From contig CAUYUJ010008069.1 in NCBI GenBank assembly GCA_963575745.1, forward strand, positions 179,501 through 243,500: a stretch of 64,000 bases of DNA, written 5' to 3'. Of the stretch, positions 30,885-40,101 are shown piece by piece (positions within the stretch are counted from its first letter, which is position 1; the number at the start of each line of letters is the position of its first letter). This DNA is from Prorocentrum cordatum. Lineage: Eukaryota; Sar; Dinophyceae; Prorocentrales; Prorocentraceae. The notes beneath the pieces are model-generated. The model had not been told where the DNA came from. It saw only the letters and a program-made list of their open reading frames with translations, and ran no database searches. The translations under genes and the position numbers were made by a program.

Positions 30885-33800
30885 CTCGCAGCCAGCCGAA
30901 TCGCGCGCAGCCGTTGCCCGGGCCGGGCCCTCCCCCCTCACCCGTTCTTCCCTTTCCACCCCGCGCCTTTCCTCCCCCAACTCCCGCGCCATGGAACTCG
31001 ACGTGGGCCTCGGCGCGGCGCCAGCGGCGGCGGCGCTGCCCGCTGACCCGGGGAGGGACGAGGAGATGCCAGAGGCAGGGAGCGGGGGTAGACAGCGACG
31101 TCAACGAGCGCGAGGGGAATGGGCGCTGGACCTGCAGCCGGCTTCGAAACGACCAGCTGCATGCAAGGCGTGCGCGATCCCTTTCGCTTCGCATGAGATG
31201 CGCATGTGCACACGGGGCAGTCGGACTCGGTACAGTTGGCTATGCATCGGCTGCGTTGCTGGGAGGGCGGGGGTCGACGACGACATTCGCCCAATGTATC
31301 GGGCGGGGCCTGCACATGTGGAGGAAGCACGGGCAGCGGTCGTTTCTGCAGCGGCAGCTCAGGGAGTTGCCCCTCAGGGGCCTGGAGACGCTGGCGCGGA
31401 GGCGACAGGCCAAAGAACGCTTCCGGTGATGCACCCGTCTTGGGATGTCCAGAGCGTGCCCGACCGAGGATGGTGGCAGAGTTTGTCTTGGGACACGGCT
31501 TTGCGAACTGGCATTTCGACTTTCGTTCAGGTTCCTGATCGGTTTCGTGGAGCGCTGGCGCATGCGAGGCACAAGGCGCTCGAGGTGCTCGAGGCGGCTT
31601 GCGTGCAGGGCGAAGCCGCGGCCGAGTGGAAATTGGTGCTGCTGTTCGACTTAGTTTTGCTCGCCCGCCCTCGTGGCGAGGGCCCCATGTGCGCAGAGCT
31701 CCTGGAGGAACGGCTGGCCTTGTGGTGGGGCGGGCAGTGGCCGCTCCTGTGGGCCTCTGCTGTGGGCGGGGGCCCAGCGCCGCGAACGCCGAGCCGGAAG
31801 TCCACGAACAAGGAGCGAGCGCGCAGAGTCCACACGCTGGCCGCGGCCGGCGAGGAGGCCCGGGCCCTGGCGGCGACGGTGGGCGCCGAGCTCGCGCCAC
31901 GGACCGGGGCCACGCTCGAGAAGCTCAGGGCGTGCTTCCCCGCCGAGGCGCCGCGCCCCGAGGCCCCGCAGCGAGGGGCGCGGCCCGGGCCACCTTCCGC
32001 GGAGCTGAGAGAGCAGGTCGAGCAAGAGGCCGGCAAGTTGCTGCGGCGCCCGCCTCGGCTCACGGCCCCGGGCTTGCTGGGCGCGCGGCTGGAGCACCTC
32101 GCGGCCAGCGCCGACAGCGGGGCGACCTTGAGCTTGCTCGCCCGCGCCGCTGCGCGGGTTGCTTTTGGAGAGCTCCCCCCGGAGACGCTGCAGGCTTTGC
32201 GGGTGGGGGAGCTGGTGGCGCTTGCCAAAGGCTCCGGCGAGGTCCGGCCTCTGCTGGTGGGCGCCACGCTTCGCCGCCTCGGCCTTCGCGCGCTGGCCCG
32301 GGCGCGGAAGACGCAGCTCTGCGACGCAGCTGGCGAGCACCAGGACGGAGTGGGCCGCAAGGGAGGCGCAGCCCTGCCGGTGAAGCACTTGCAGGCTCTG
32401 GCTGAGCGCCGGCCGGACGCGACGTTCATCAAGGTGGATGTCAAGTCCGCCTTCCAGCGGATGGAGCGCCAGCCTGCCCTGGAGGCCATGGAGGCCGAGG
32501 TCCCCGAGGTGGCCGCTGCGCTGCGGGCGCGGTACACGGGGCCGGCCACGCACCTGTGGCGGGGGGCGGACGGGCGCTACGAGACAGTGCTGGGCCAGCG
32601 CGGGTTCGACCAAGGGGGCCCCTTGTCCCCGGCTGGCTTCGCGGTCGGTCAGCGGGGTGCCCTGGAGCAGCTCCTGGGCGAACTGCAGCAGCTGGACGCG
32701 GAAGCTCGGCTCTTCTCGTATCTTGACGACACCTACTTGGTAGTCACGGCCAACCTGGGAACTCGCACCCTGGACGCGCTGGCGAGAGCGCTCGCGCCAC
32801 TGGGGCTCGAGTTGAACGCTCGCAAGACCCTGGTGTGGTCTCCGCGCGGACTCCAGGCGGTCCAGAGAGAGCTCGCGGCCCACTACGTGCCCGAGCTGCC
32901 CGCGCTGGGCGCCCACCTCCGCGCGCCCGGGGACCCGCAGACGGACGCCGGCGCCGCGCTCCACCTCGGCGGGAGCAACTGCGGCTTGGACGGGGCCCGG
33001 GAGCGTTTGGAGCAGCTCTGGGGCCGGCTGCGCCAGCTGCAGCACGGGGGCCTCCCCCGGCAGGCCGCCGCCGCGCTCCTGCGCACCTCCGCGGGCAACG
33101 CCAGCCAGCACAACCTGCAGCTGGCGCTGGCAGCTGACGACGAGACGCTCCGCTACGACACCGCGCTCCGCGCTTGCTGGGAGGACCTGGCGGAGCGGCC
33201 GCTCGGGCCCGAGGCTCGCGACGTGCTAGGCTTGCCGGCGAAGCTGGGTGGCGTGGGGGTTCAGTGGGCGGCCACGCGCAGGGCGGCCGCGTACTGGGCG
33301 GCCTGGACGCAGGCGGCAGGCGAGGTGCAGCGCGGCCTCGGCGCCGCCTCGCTTGCAGACGCCCTGGAGACGCTCCCGCAGACGCGCGCGAAGCTCGAAG
33401 AGGCGCGCGCAGAGCTGGGGCGCCAGGGCGCCGAGCCCTCCCCGGGGGCCCCGCTAGCTGCTGCGCTACGGGAGGAGACGCGACAGAAGACGGTCGTTGC
33501 GATTATCCACAAGACAACTCACGCTGCCGTCAAGCAGCGAGTGGATCTTCGCAGCAAGGCCACCTTGCTGTCTGCGGGCGGCCCGGGGGCAGGCGGCTTT
33601 TTGCAGTACCCGACGGAGCCCCTCTGCGCCCTGGAGGACGTTGACTGGAGCACCTCTCTGCGCCGCCGCCTGCAGCTGCCGCGGCCGGAGTGCTCGCTCG
33701 CGGAGCTGGCCCGGGCCTCTGCTACCTGCTGCAACCAGACGGCGAGCGGCGCCACCTGCGCGGCCCCGCTGGACGAAGACGGCTACCACGCCTGCACTTG

Positions 33801-34831
33801 CCAGTCTGGCGGGGGCGTCGTGAGGCGCCACGGCGACTTGGAGAAGACGCTGGGGAGCTTGGCCGGGAGGTGGCGCCACTGCGTGCCCCTCTACGAACAA
33901 CGAGTCCCTGCTTGGGATAGGCACCGCGCGCGGCGGCCAGCAGAAGGGCCCGGCCCGCCGGTCCTGGAACGCGCCGTGTTGGACCTCCAGTACGCGGAGG
34001 TGGACGGCTCCTGGTGGGTGGACGTGACGGTCCGCCACCCGGCGGCAGGCGACGAGACGGCGCTCCGGGCTGCGGCGCGACGGCCGGGAGAGGCTACGCG
34101 CAGGGCCGAGCGCGAGAAACACGAGAGGTACCCGGGCGAGCGGCTCACGGCTTTCGCCCTGGAGACCTCCGGCCGCTTGGGCGCTGAGGCGCGACAGTGG
34201 CTGCTGGCGCAGGTGCGCGAGCTCCCCGAGGACACGCAGCCCGGCGAGCTGGCGCGCGCCTACAAGGCGCTCAGCTGCGCGCTGCAGCGCCAGGTGGCGC
34301 GCCAGCTTCGGCGCGCCGCCGGGCTGCGCTGAGCGGGGAGGACTGCTGGGCCCGGGCAGGGGGCGGCGCCGGCGCTGGGCGTCGGCGCGGGGCTGCGGGG
34401 CGGGCAGCTGCTGACGCTGGGCTGACGGCGGCTTCTACTGCTGCCGCTGCTGCGCGCGGACTGCTGCGCGCAGGGGCCGAAGGCCGGGGACGCGCGCTCG
34501 CCGGACAGGGCGGCGCGCGGCGCGGGGTGGAGGCCGGAGCGGGCGGCTGACGGCGCTGCTGCCGGGCACTGCTGCGCCGCGGGCGGCGCCGGACGCGGGC
34601 GCCTGCGCTCGACGCCGGCTACATCTCGCTCTGGCTGCACGTCCTGGTCCCGGGTATGCCAAGGCTATAGGCCCCGGCTGGCGCAACCCCTCCCCGCCAG
34701 GGGCGGCCGCTGTTTGCACGCTGGGCCCTCGTGCTGGGCGTAAGGCGGCGGCTGCTCCTGGGGGGCCGGTGCGAAGCACTGGGGGGCTGCGCCGGCACCA
34801 ATTCAAAGTGCGCTGGGACCGCGCGCCGCCG
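30885..34831 (+). mobile_element. Apparently full-length LINE in a GGA microsatellite
   Basis: A ~3.95-kb insertion bounded on both sides by GGA repeats. GGAGGAGTAGG occurs at 30,874-30,884 and again at 34,832-34,842, a candidate 11-bp target duplication, though in simple sequence. The 5' UTR is about 106 bp, followed by one long ORF (30,991-34,332) and a GC-rich ~500-bp 3' UTR without a poly(A) tail. An element that is open over its full length and sits inside a microsatellite suggests a recent insertion, possibly site-selective. Confidence 0.7.
30991..34332 (+). CDS. LINE polyprotein: reverse transcriptase plus C-terminal nuclease-like domain
   Basis: 1113 codons without interruption, starting at GCCATGG, a good initiation context. 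The N-terminal third has a Cys cluster near residues 58-90 (CKACAIP...SWLCIGC). RT motifs: KVDVKSAF (motif A, Asp 483), RGFDQGGPLSPAGFAV (motif B, Gln 541), FSYLDDTYLV (motif C, YLDD 577-580), LGLELNARKTLVW (motif D). The C-terminal part has a Cys/His set (CCNQTASGATCAAPLDEDGY, HACTCQSGG) and RRHGDLEKTL, then LERAVLDLQYAEV and WWVDVTVRHP. That layout fits LINEs with a zinc finger and restriction-enzyme-like endonuclease at the C-terminus, so the nuclease call is inference. No apurinic-type endonuclease or RNase H was seen. All RT catalytic residues are intact. It differs from the RNase H-bearing LINE relic at 1-3.9 kb. Confidence 0.85.
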   Translation: MELDVGLGAAPAAAALPADPGRDEEMPEAGSGGRQRRQRARGEWALDLQPASKRPAACKACAIPFASHEMRMCTRGSRTRYSWLCIGCVAGRAGVDDDIRPMYRAGPAHVEEARAAVVSAAAAQGVAPQGPGDAGAEATGQRTLPVMHPSWDVQSVPDRGWWQSLSWDTALRTGISTFVQVPDRFRGALAHARHKALEVLEAACVQGEAAAEWKLVLLFDLVLLARPRGEGPMCAELLEERLALWWGGQWPLLWASAVGGGPAPRTPSRKSTNKERARRVHTLAAAGEEARALAATVGAELAPRTGATLEKLRACFPAEAPRPEAPQRGARPGPPSAELREQVEQEAGKLLRRPPRLTAPGLLGARLEHLAASADSGATLSLLARAAARVAFGELPPETLQALRVGELVALAKGSGEVRPLLVGATLRRLGLRALARARKTQLCDAAGEHQDGVGRKGGAALPVKHLQALAERRPDATFIKVDVKSAFQRMERQPALEAMEAEVPEVAAALRARYTGPATHLWRGADGRYETVLGQRGFDQGGPLSPAGFAVGQRGALEQLLGELQQLDAEARLFSYLDDTYLVVTANLGTRTLDALARALAPLGLELNARKTLVWSPRGLQAVQRELAAHYVPELPALGAHLRAPGDPQTDAGAALHLGGSNCGLDGARERLEQLWGRLRQLQHGGLPRQAAAALLRTSAGNASQHNLQLALAADDETLRYDTALRACWEDLAERPLGPEARDVLGLPAKLGGVGVQWAATRRAAAYWAAWTQAAGEVQRGLGAASLADALETLPQTRAKLEEARAELGRQGAEPSPGAPLAAALREETRQKTVVAIIHKTTHAAVKQRVDLRSKATLLSAGGPGAGGFLQYPTEPLCALEDVDWSTSLRRRLQLPRPECSLAELARASATCCNQTASGATCAAPLDEDGYHACTCQSGGGVVRRHGDLEKTLGSLAGRWRHCVPLYEQRVPAWDRHRARRPAEGPGPPVLERAVLDLQYAEVDGSWWVDVTVRHPAAGDETALRAAARRPGEATRRAEREKHERYPGERLTAFALETSGRLGAEARQWLLAQVRELPEDTQPGELARAYKALSCALQRQVARQLRRAAGLR

Positions 34832-35200
34832 GGAGGAGTAGGAGTAGGAGGAGGAGGAGGAGGAGGAGGAGGAGGAGGGGAGTAGGGAGTAGGGAGTAGG
34901 GAGTAGGGATGGAGAAGGGATGGCAGGGGGGAGGGGGAGGAGGGATGGGGAGGGGGAGCAAGAGGAAGAGGAGGGAGGAGGAGAGAGGAGAGGAGGGGGA
35001 GGAGGAGGAGGAGGTGAGGAGGAGGAAGGAACGCATGAACGACTGTTGGCTGTTGTCCCGAGGTCCCGAGGAGGAAGGAGGAAGAGAGGAAGAGGAGGAG
35101 GAGAAGGGAGAACCGATGAGCACAATATCAGCCTCATACGGCGAGCATCGGGCATCGGGCATCGGGCATAGGGGATAGGGCATAGGTAGGGGCATAATGT
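34832..35200. repeat. GGA/GGGAGTA low-complexity tract downstream of LINE
   Basis: (GGA)n at 34,845-34,878, then five tandem GGGAGTA heptamers (about 34,875-34,910), then more GGA-rich DNA to about 35,115. GCATCGG and GGCATAG repeats lie at 35,145-35,195. Confidence 0.9.
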
Positions 35201-35820
35201 GACCTTTCGCTGGGGTGACCTCTGGCGCGCCGCTGTCTGGCCCCGCCTGGGGGGGGGCTTCGTCGCCGCGGCTGGGCGCAGCTCGAAAAACGGGTCAGTT
35301 GGGACCCCAGGAGGGGTCCGGTGTGCGATTTTGAACAGATTTGTGATTTGTGCGCACCATGGTCACTCTTGCGACAGGTCACTGGCCCAGCCCCAGAGGT
35401 TCTAAGAGAGAACTGGGCGCGGGGGGGTTAGATGTCAGATAGAGGCGGGGGGTCAGATAGAGGATAGAGGCGCGGGGGGGTCAGATGTCAGATGTCAGAT
35501 AGAGGCGTGGGTGCGTGCGCGGGGAAGCTATGAGGGAAAACGGGAAAACTATGGGCCATGCGCTATGCTACAAATGCGCCGTCTTGGAGCGATCTTTCGG
35601 CCACTCGGGGCCCTCTTGGATCTTGGGGCGTCTCGGGTCTTGGGCCTTGGGTCTTGGGGCCTCTTGGGGCCTCTTGGGCTCCTGGGGCTTTGTCGGCCCG
35701 CCTTGGATCTCGGAGGCTCTCTGAAGGCTCTGGAGGCCCCGGGGATGCGCTTGGGAGCTCATGGACCCCCCCGTCTAATCGGATTTCGGACCCCTGGCCC
35801 CTCGCCTCTCCCTTCCCCCT
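35201..35820. other. Non-coding leader region
   Basis: Includes short tandem GTCAGAT(A)GAGG repeats (35,430-35,510) and CTTGGGTCTTGGGGCCTC repeats (35,590-35,730). An open frame from 35,511 continues into the downstream gene. I take the region before 35,821 as non-coding because a spliced-leader relic lies inside that frame. Confidence 0.55.
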
Positions 35821-35842
35821 TCCGTAGCCGTTTTGGCTCATG
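35821..35842 (+). other. Spliced-leader relic
   Basis: CGTAGCCGTTTTGGCTCATG, preceded by TC, matches the 22-nt dinoflagellate spliced leader (CGTAGCCATTTTGGCTCAAG after DC) at 20 of 22 positions; the changes are A to G and A to T. Trans-spliced leaders occur in mRNA, so a genomic copy directly before an ORF indicates that the gene, or an ancestor, came from reverse-transcribed mRNA. Confidence 0.75.
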
Positions 35843-35864
35843 TTTTGGCGCATGGCGCACGGCC

Positions 35865-37106
35865 ATGCCCCCCTGCGCGCTGGGGCGCGGGGGCCCAGCT
35901 GAGTTCGCCGCCGAGCTTTGGAGCCACCCGGACTCCCCCGGGCGCCCAGGGAGGCTGGCCAGGCTGGCCCCCGACGAGCTCATCGTGGTCTCGAGCTCCG
36001 AGGACGAGCCAGCGAGTTCGCGGCTTGCGACGGCGCGCACGAGAAGCAGGAGCCGCAGGGGTCGGCCAACCGCGACGACAGCGACGAGGGCGACAAGGGC
36101 GACAAGGGCGGCCAGTGCGACCTCCTGGCCACAGTCGGGCGCAGCGGCGCCGAGGCAGGCGCGGTCGCCTGGGTCTGCCGCCGCTGGTGCTGGCGGCGTT
36201 CCGGCCATGGCTGCGACCCTGCGGCCGCAGTCGGGCGCAGCGGCGCAGAGGCTGGCGGCGCGGTCGCCTGGGTTGACCGCCGCTGGCGCAGGCGCTGGCG
36301 CCGGCGGCGCTCGGGCCGCGGCCGCGGCCGCGGCAGCTTCTGCAGAGGCGGTCAGTGCGTTTTCTCGGCCACCGTCGGGCGCGGCGCCTCCGAGGCGGTG
36401 GCTGGCAGACGCCATGCTCGGCCGCAGCGACAAGGTGCCCTCCTCGCCGCCAGCGTCGCCATCAGCGTCGAGGGCGGCGACGACGCCGCCGCGGCCTGCG
36501 GCCAGCGCGACGAGCGGCTCGTCAGCGGGGGCGCGTTGGGCGCCGCCGCCGCCCCCGCGAGAGCGCAGGGCGCTGCTGTGGGAGAGTGCGCGGGAGGACT
36601 CCTTGGAAGTCATGGGGAGATCGTGCGAGGAGCACCCAGAGATCACCTCCTGGATTCCTGGGAATCTGAGATCAACCGTGCCAGCGGATGGATTCGCGGA
36701 CATCGCCCAGCTGGAGCTCACGCAGCGGGTCCGTGCCGCGCTGGAGCTGATGAGGGCCGGGAGCTGCGCGGGGGGCGGAGGTCCAGCTTACTACGTGGGA
36801 TCGACCTCCGACCCCGCGTGGCGGCGGAGGGGCGGGCGGCGCTGGAGATCTGAAGCGCGCGCCAAGGCTCCCGCCAAGAGGGCGGAGTGGATGGGCGGTC
36901 ACTGCCTCCGATGGAGGCGGACGGTCGTCCTGGGCGCGTGGCCGGATGCGGAGGCATCGCGGCTGGGGCCGATCGCGATCGACGTTGCGCGTGCACATTG
37001 TGGGCAGGCGGTGAAGAACGTCGCCAACGACGCCAGGGGGCTCGAGGTGCGCTCGTACCCGGGCTACTCGTTCATCTATGTATGCGGAGGCCGGCGCTCT
37101 CTCTAG
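35865..37106 (+). CDS. Retrogene candidate with GIY-YIG-like C-terminus
   Basis: 413 codons. I chose the ATG at 35,865 because it is the first in frame after the spliced-leader relic, leaving a 22-bp leader. Upstream codons are open but would lie before the mRNA 5' end. The N-terminus is Pro/Gly-rich, then DELIVVSSSEDEP. A low-complexity middle has three copies of a PQSGAAAPRQARSPG-like repeat. The C-terminal ~130 residues resemble a GIY-YIG nuclease domain as seen in dinoflagellate proteins: PAYYVGSTSDPAWRRR (YYVG at residues 309-312), GHCLRWRRTVVLG, VKNVANDARGLEV and YSFIYVC. The first GIY strand and the catalytic Glu were not identified with certainty. No introns are visible, consistent with retroposition. 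Confidence 0.55.
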   Translation: MPPCALGRGGPAEFAAELWSHPDSPGRPGRLARLAPDELIVVSSSEDEPASSRLATARTRSRSRRGRPTATTATRATRATRAASATSWPQSGAAAPRQARSPGSAAAGAGGVPAMAATLRPQSGAAAQRLAARSPGLTAAGAGAGAGGARAAAAAAAASAEAVSAFSRPPSGAAPPRRWLADAMLGRSDKVPSSPPASPSASRAATTPPRPAASATSGSSAGARWAPPPPPRERRALLWESAREDSLEVMGRSCEEHPEITSWIPGNLRSTVPADGFADIAQLELTQRVRAALELMRAGSCAGGGGPAYYVGSTSDPAWRRRGGRRWRSEARAKAPAKRAEWMGGHCLRWRRTVVLGAWPDAEASRLGPIAIDVARAHCGQAVKNVANDARGLEVRSYPGYSFIYVCGGRRSL

Positions 37107-39232
37107 TGCATTGCCCTGCGCCCAGTGCAGCGTGCAGCGCGCAGCACAAGAGCACAAGAGTTATAAAATAAGGGCATGGGTGCATGGAAGAGATCAGAAA
37201 TGGAGGGGGGAGAGGTGAGAGATGAGAGGATCAAAAGATGAACCAGTATAGACTATAGAGAAGAGATAAGAGGTAAGAGGTAAGAGATAATAGATAAGAG
37301 AAGATCGAGGATCGAGGCGAGGGGGGGGGGAGAGATGCACAAGCCACAAGCCACAAGCCACAATCCACAAGCCCATATTCTCAATCCTCTATCCTGAATC
37401 ATATTCCTGCATCTTCCTGCTCCACTTCCTGCACCTCCTCCTCCTGCTCCCCTGCTGCCCTTCGTCTCTCGTTGCTTCTCGGCGGGGAGGATGGATCCAG
37501 GATCCAGGGGGAGGGGAAGGAGGAGGAGGAGGAGGAGGAGGAGGAGGAGGAGGAACCCGCTGCCAGGCGGAGCCCGACGCCCAGCCCGACGCCCAGCCCG
37601 ACGTTGAGCCCGTGCTTTCCAGGGGGGACCGGCTGCGCTGCGGCCGGGCCATCCTGGCCGCGCTCCGGCGCAAAGGGGTGGCCCGGCGCTGGTGGCCGGG
37701 CGCGGCGCCCGCCGCGGACGCCCCCGAGGGCCGCGCCCAGGGGGGAGAGGAGGCAGGTACGAGGTAGGAGGTAGGAGGAGAAGGAGGACGACGAGGAGAT
37801 GAGAGATGAGGAGGAGGAGGAGGAGGAGGAGGAGGAGGAGGAGGAGGAGGGGGGGGGGGAGGAGAAAGAGGAGGGAGGAGGAGGAGGCAGGGGGCAGGGG
37901 GGCGGGTGGCGGGGGGATGGGGGACGGGGGTCGGGGAGGCGGATGGAGGATGGAGGATCGGGGAGGGAGAGGAGAGAGGAGAGAGGAGGGGGGAGGAAGG
38001 CGAGGAATGCGAGGAGGAGGAGGGAGAGGAGGAGAAGGAGAAGGTGGAAGAGGAGGAGTAGGGAGTAAGGAGAAGAGGAGGACAGGATTGCGATTGAGGA
38101 TATAGGATAGAGGATGGAGGATAGAGTATAACGGATCCCGCCCCTTGCCCCTCGCCAGGATGACCCCGACGTCGAGGGCCTCGAGGAGTCCCCCTTCACC
38201 GCGTATCGGAGTCGCCCGGGCCCCGGGCCCCGGCCATGCGGGGGGGATGTAAATTGTAAACATATCGGGATCGCGATTCGGAACGGCCGTTTGCAATCGG
38301 ATGCGTAACGGGGAGGAGGGAGGAGCTCAGGAGCTCAGGAGCTCAGGGCTCCTCTCCCTCAGAGCCCCATGTCAGGGGTCAGGGTATGAATGGTATGGGC
38401 GAGCATGAGCAAGTCTGAGTATGAAAAGTATGAATGAGTCTGAGAATGAGTGAATCAGGGGGGCCAGGGGCCAGGGGCATCCAACGTGACCCGCAATCGC
38501 TAGCCGCTAGCCGCTAGCCGTTGCCCCAAGCTACCCGAGACCCAAGATAACCAAGATGCCCAAGACCCAAGATGGGGGCCCGAGTGCGGCAATTTGCGGC
38601 CGCTGTTGCGCAGCGCGAACGGCCCGCGCTTCGAGCGGCGCCCCTCGGCCCTCGGCGCCGCATCTCACCAGTTGGAGGCGTGGCCGGAGAGGCCACGTGC
38701 GCATGCGCAATCATATTCATATTCTCTCGGGTTCACTCATGCACTCACGCGCTCATGCTCAGACTCGCGACTCACTCACTCAAATGCTCATACTTAATAC
38801 TTCATACTCAACGTTCACACGTTCACCAGGGCTTGATGGCTTGATGCTTGATGGCTTGATTGTATCTGACCTCTGACCTCTGACCCCGCCCTCTCCTCCC
38901 ACCTGGCACCTGACTTATCACTTATCATTTTATCATTTATCCGTGCGGCTGTCAGCTGTTAACGTGTAGAATCAAATATCAAATATGGCCCTGACCCCTG
39001 ACCAGTCGCCCATCCTAAATATGAATTCGCACCATCCCAGGAGGGCAGGGGGAGGGCAGGCATCGGCCCCCCCCCCTCCTTGTCCTTGTCCAATAATACC
39101 ATGCGCGGACAGGGCGGCGCTACCGATGCCATCTCAGGTCCCAGGGGGGCATTGTCGCATTGTCCAATAATACCATGCTCGGACAGGACGGCGCCACCGA
39201 TGCGCGGTGGCCCCCTGAGGAGGAAGTCCAGC
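37107..39232. other. Low-complexity DNA, no recognisable gene
   Basis: AGAGATAAGAGGTAAGAG-type repeats 37,200-37,320; GGA tracts 37,515-37,555 and 37,805-37,860; G/GGA-rich to 38,060; CAGGAGCTCAGGAGCTCAGG at 38,326-38,346; GAGTATGA repeats 38,400-38,460; CACTCA/ACTCA-rich 38,730-38,830; two copies of a TTGTCCAATAATACCATGC-type phrase at about 39,085 and 39,158. Confidence 0.6.
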
Positions 39233-39252
39233 TTCAGTAGCCATTTGGCTCT
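39233..39252 (+). other. Possible second spliced-leader relic
   Basis: TCAGTAGCCATTTGGCTCTT aligns with the leader core GTAGCCATTTTGGCTC if one T is missing. It lies about 60-115 bp upstream of candidate starts of the next ORF. Weaker than the relic at 35,821, but two such cases 3.4 kb apart are notable. Confidence 0.4.
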
Positions 39253-39312
39253 TTCTGGTCGGGGGTCGGGCCAAGCGGCCAAGCGCCAAGCGCCGCGCGA
39301 CTCCGGGGCTCC

Positions 39313-40101
39313 ATGGGGCCTTCTTCGAGCGGTCGCTCCATGACTCCATGGGCTGTTCCTCGAGCAGCGGCGGGGCGTCGCCCCCGGGGCCCCGGGGCCC
39401 AAGGGGGGCGCGCCACCGCCGCGCGGTGGCTCTGGCGGCTCTGCGACGCGCTCGAGATGACGGGGCAAGGGCCGGGAGAAGTCCTTCGAGCAGGGGCAGC
39501 CGCCGCAGCAGCCGCAGCCGTAGCCGAGGACGCAGGCACTCGCCCTCTGCCGCGGTGGCGCGCGGGTCGGAGCCGCGCGCGAGGCGCGCCCGCAGGTCGG
39601 CGGGCGGGTTCATTGGGTTGCGGTTGCGCTCGAAGGCGCCATCACCTCCGCCTTCGCCTTCGCCGACGCCGATCAGTATCAGTTCGAGTCCGCCGCTGGG
39701 GCCGCCTGGGCAACGCTGGCAACGCCGCCCGCGGCGGCGCCGGGTGTGCTGGCTGTGGCGCCGCCCGGGCCCTCCAGGCGTCGCTGCGGAGGTCGCTGCG
39801 CGAGGCCGAACGCCGCCTGGTGACCCCGGCGTCCGAGGAGATCGAGCTGCTCCTGGCCGCGCCTTCGCGAGGAGCCCGGCGGAATCTCGCCGAGCGGCTG
39901 TCCGCGCCGGGCCCCGCCACCGGGATGCAGCTGGAGTGGGGGCGCGCTGGCAGCCAGGCGTGGGCGGCGTGGGTCGGCGCGGGCGCGCTCTCGGCCGATG
40001 CTGTCCTGCGGGTGTTCGACGCGTTCCTGAAGTGTGACCCCAGCTACGCGATCGCCACCCTCGCGCCCGTCAAGCGCGGGCAGCGCGTCCGTTGGCGCTA
40101 G
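39313..40101 (+). CDS. Hypothetical Arg/Ala-rich protein
   Basis: 262-codon frame. Its last ~110 residues look like ordinary protein: LQASLRRSLREAERRLVTPA, SEEIELLLAAPSRGARRNLA, AAWVGAGALSADAVLRVFDA, FLKCDPSYAIATLAPVKRGQ. The first ~150 residues are compositionally odd. An overlapping frame starting at 39,348 (MGCSSSSGG, an N-myristoylation-like start) reads better there, so a frameshift or intron may join the two. No domain is recognised. The spliced-leader-like sequence upstream suggests a retroposed origin. Confidence 0.4.
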   Translation: MGPSSSGRSMTPWAVPRAAAGRRPRGPGAQGGRATAARWLWRLCDALEMTGQGPGEVLRAGAAAAAAAAVAEDAGTRPLPRWRAGRSRARGAPAGRRAGSLGCGCARRRHHLRLRLRRRRSVSVRVRRWGRLGNAGNAARGGAGCAGCGAARALQASLRRSLREAERRLVTPASEEIELLLAAPSRGARRNLAERLSAPGPATGMQLEWGRAGSQAWAAWVGAGALSADAVLRVFDAFLKCDPSYAIATLAPVKRGQRVRWR

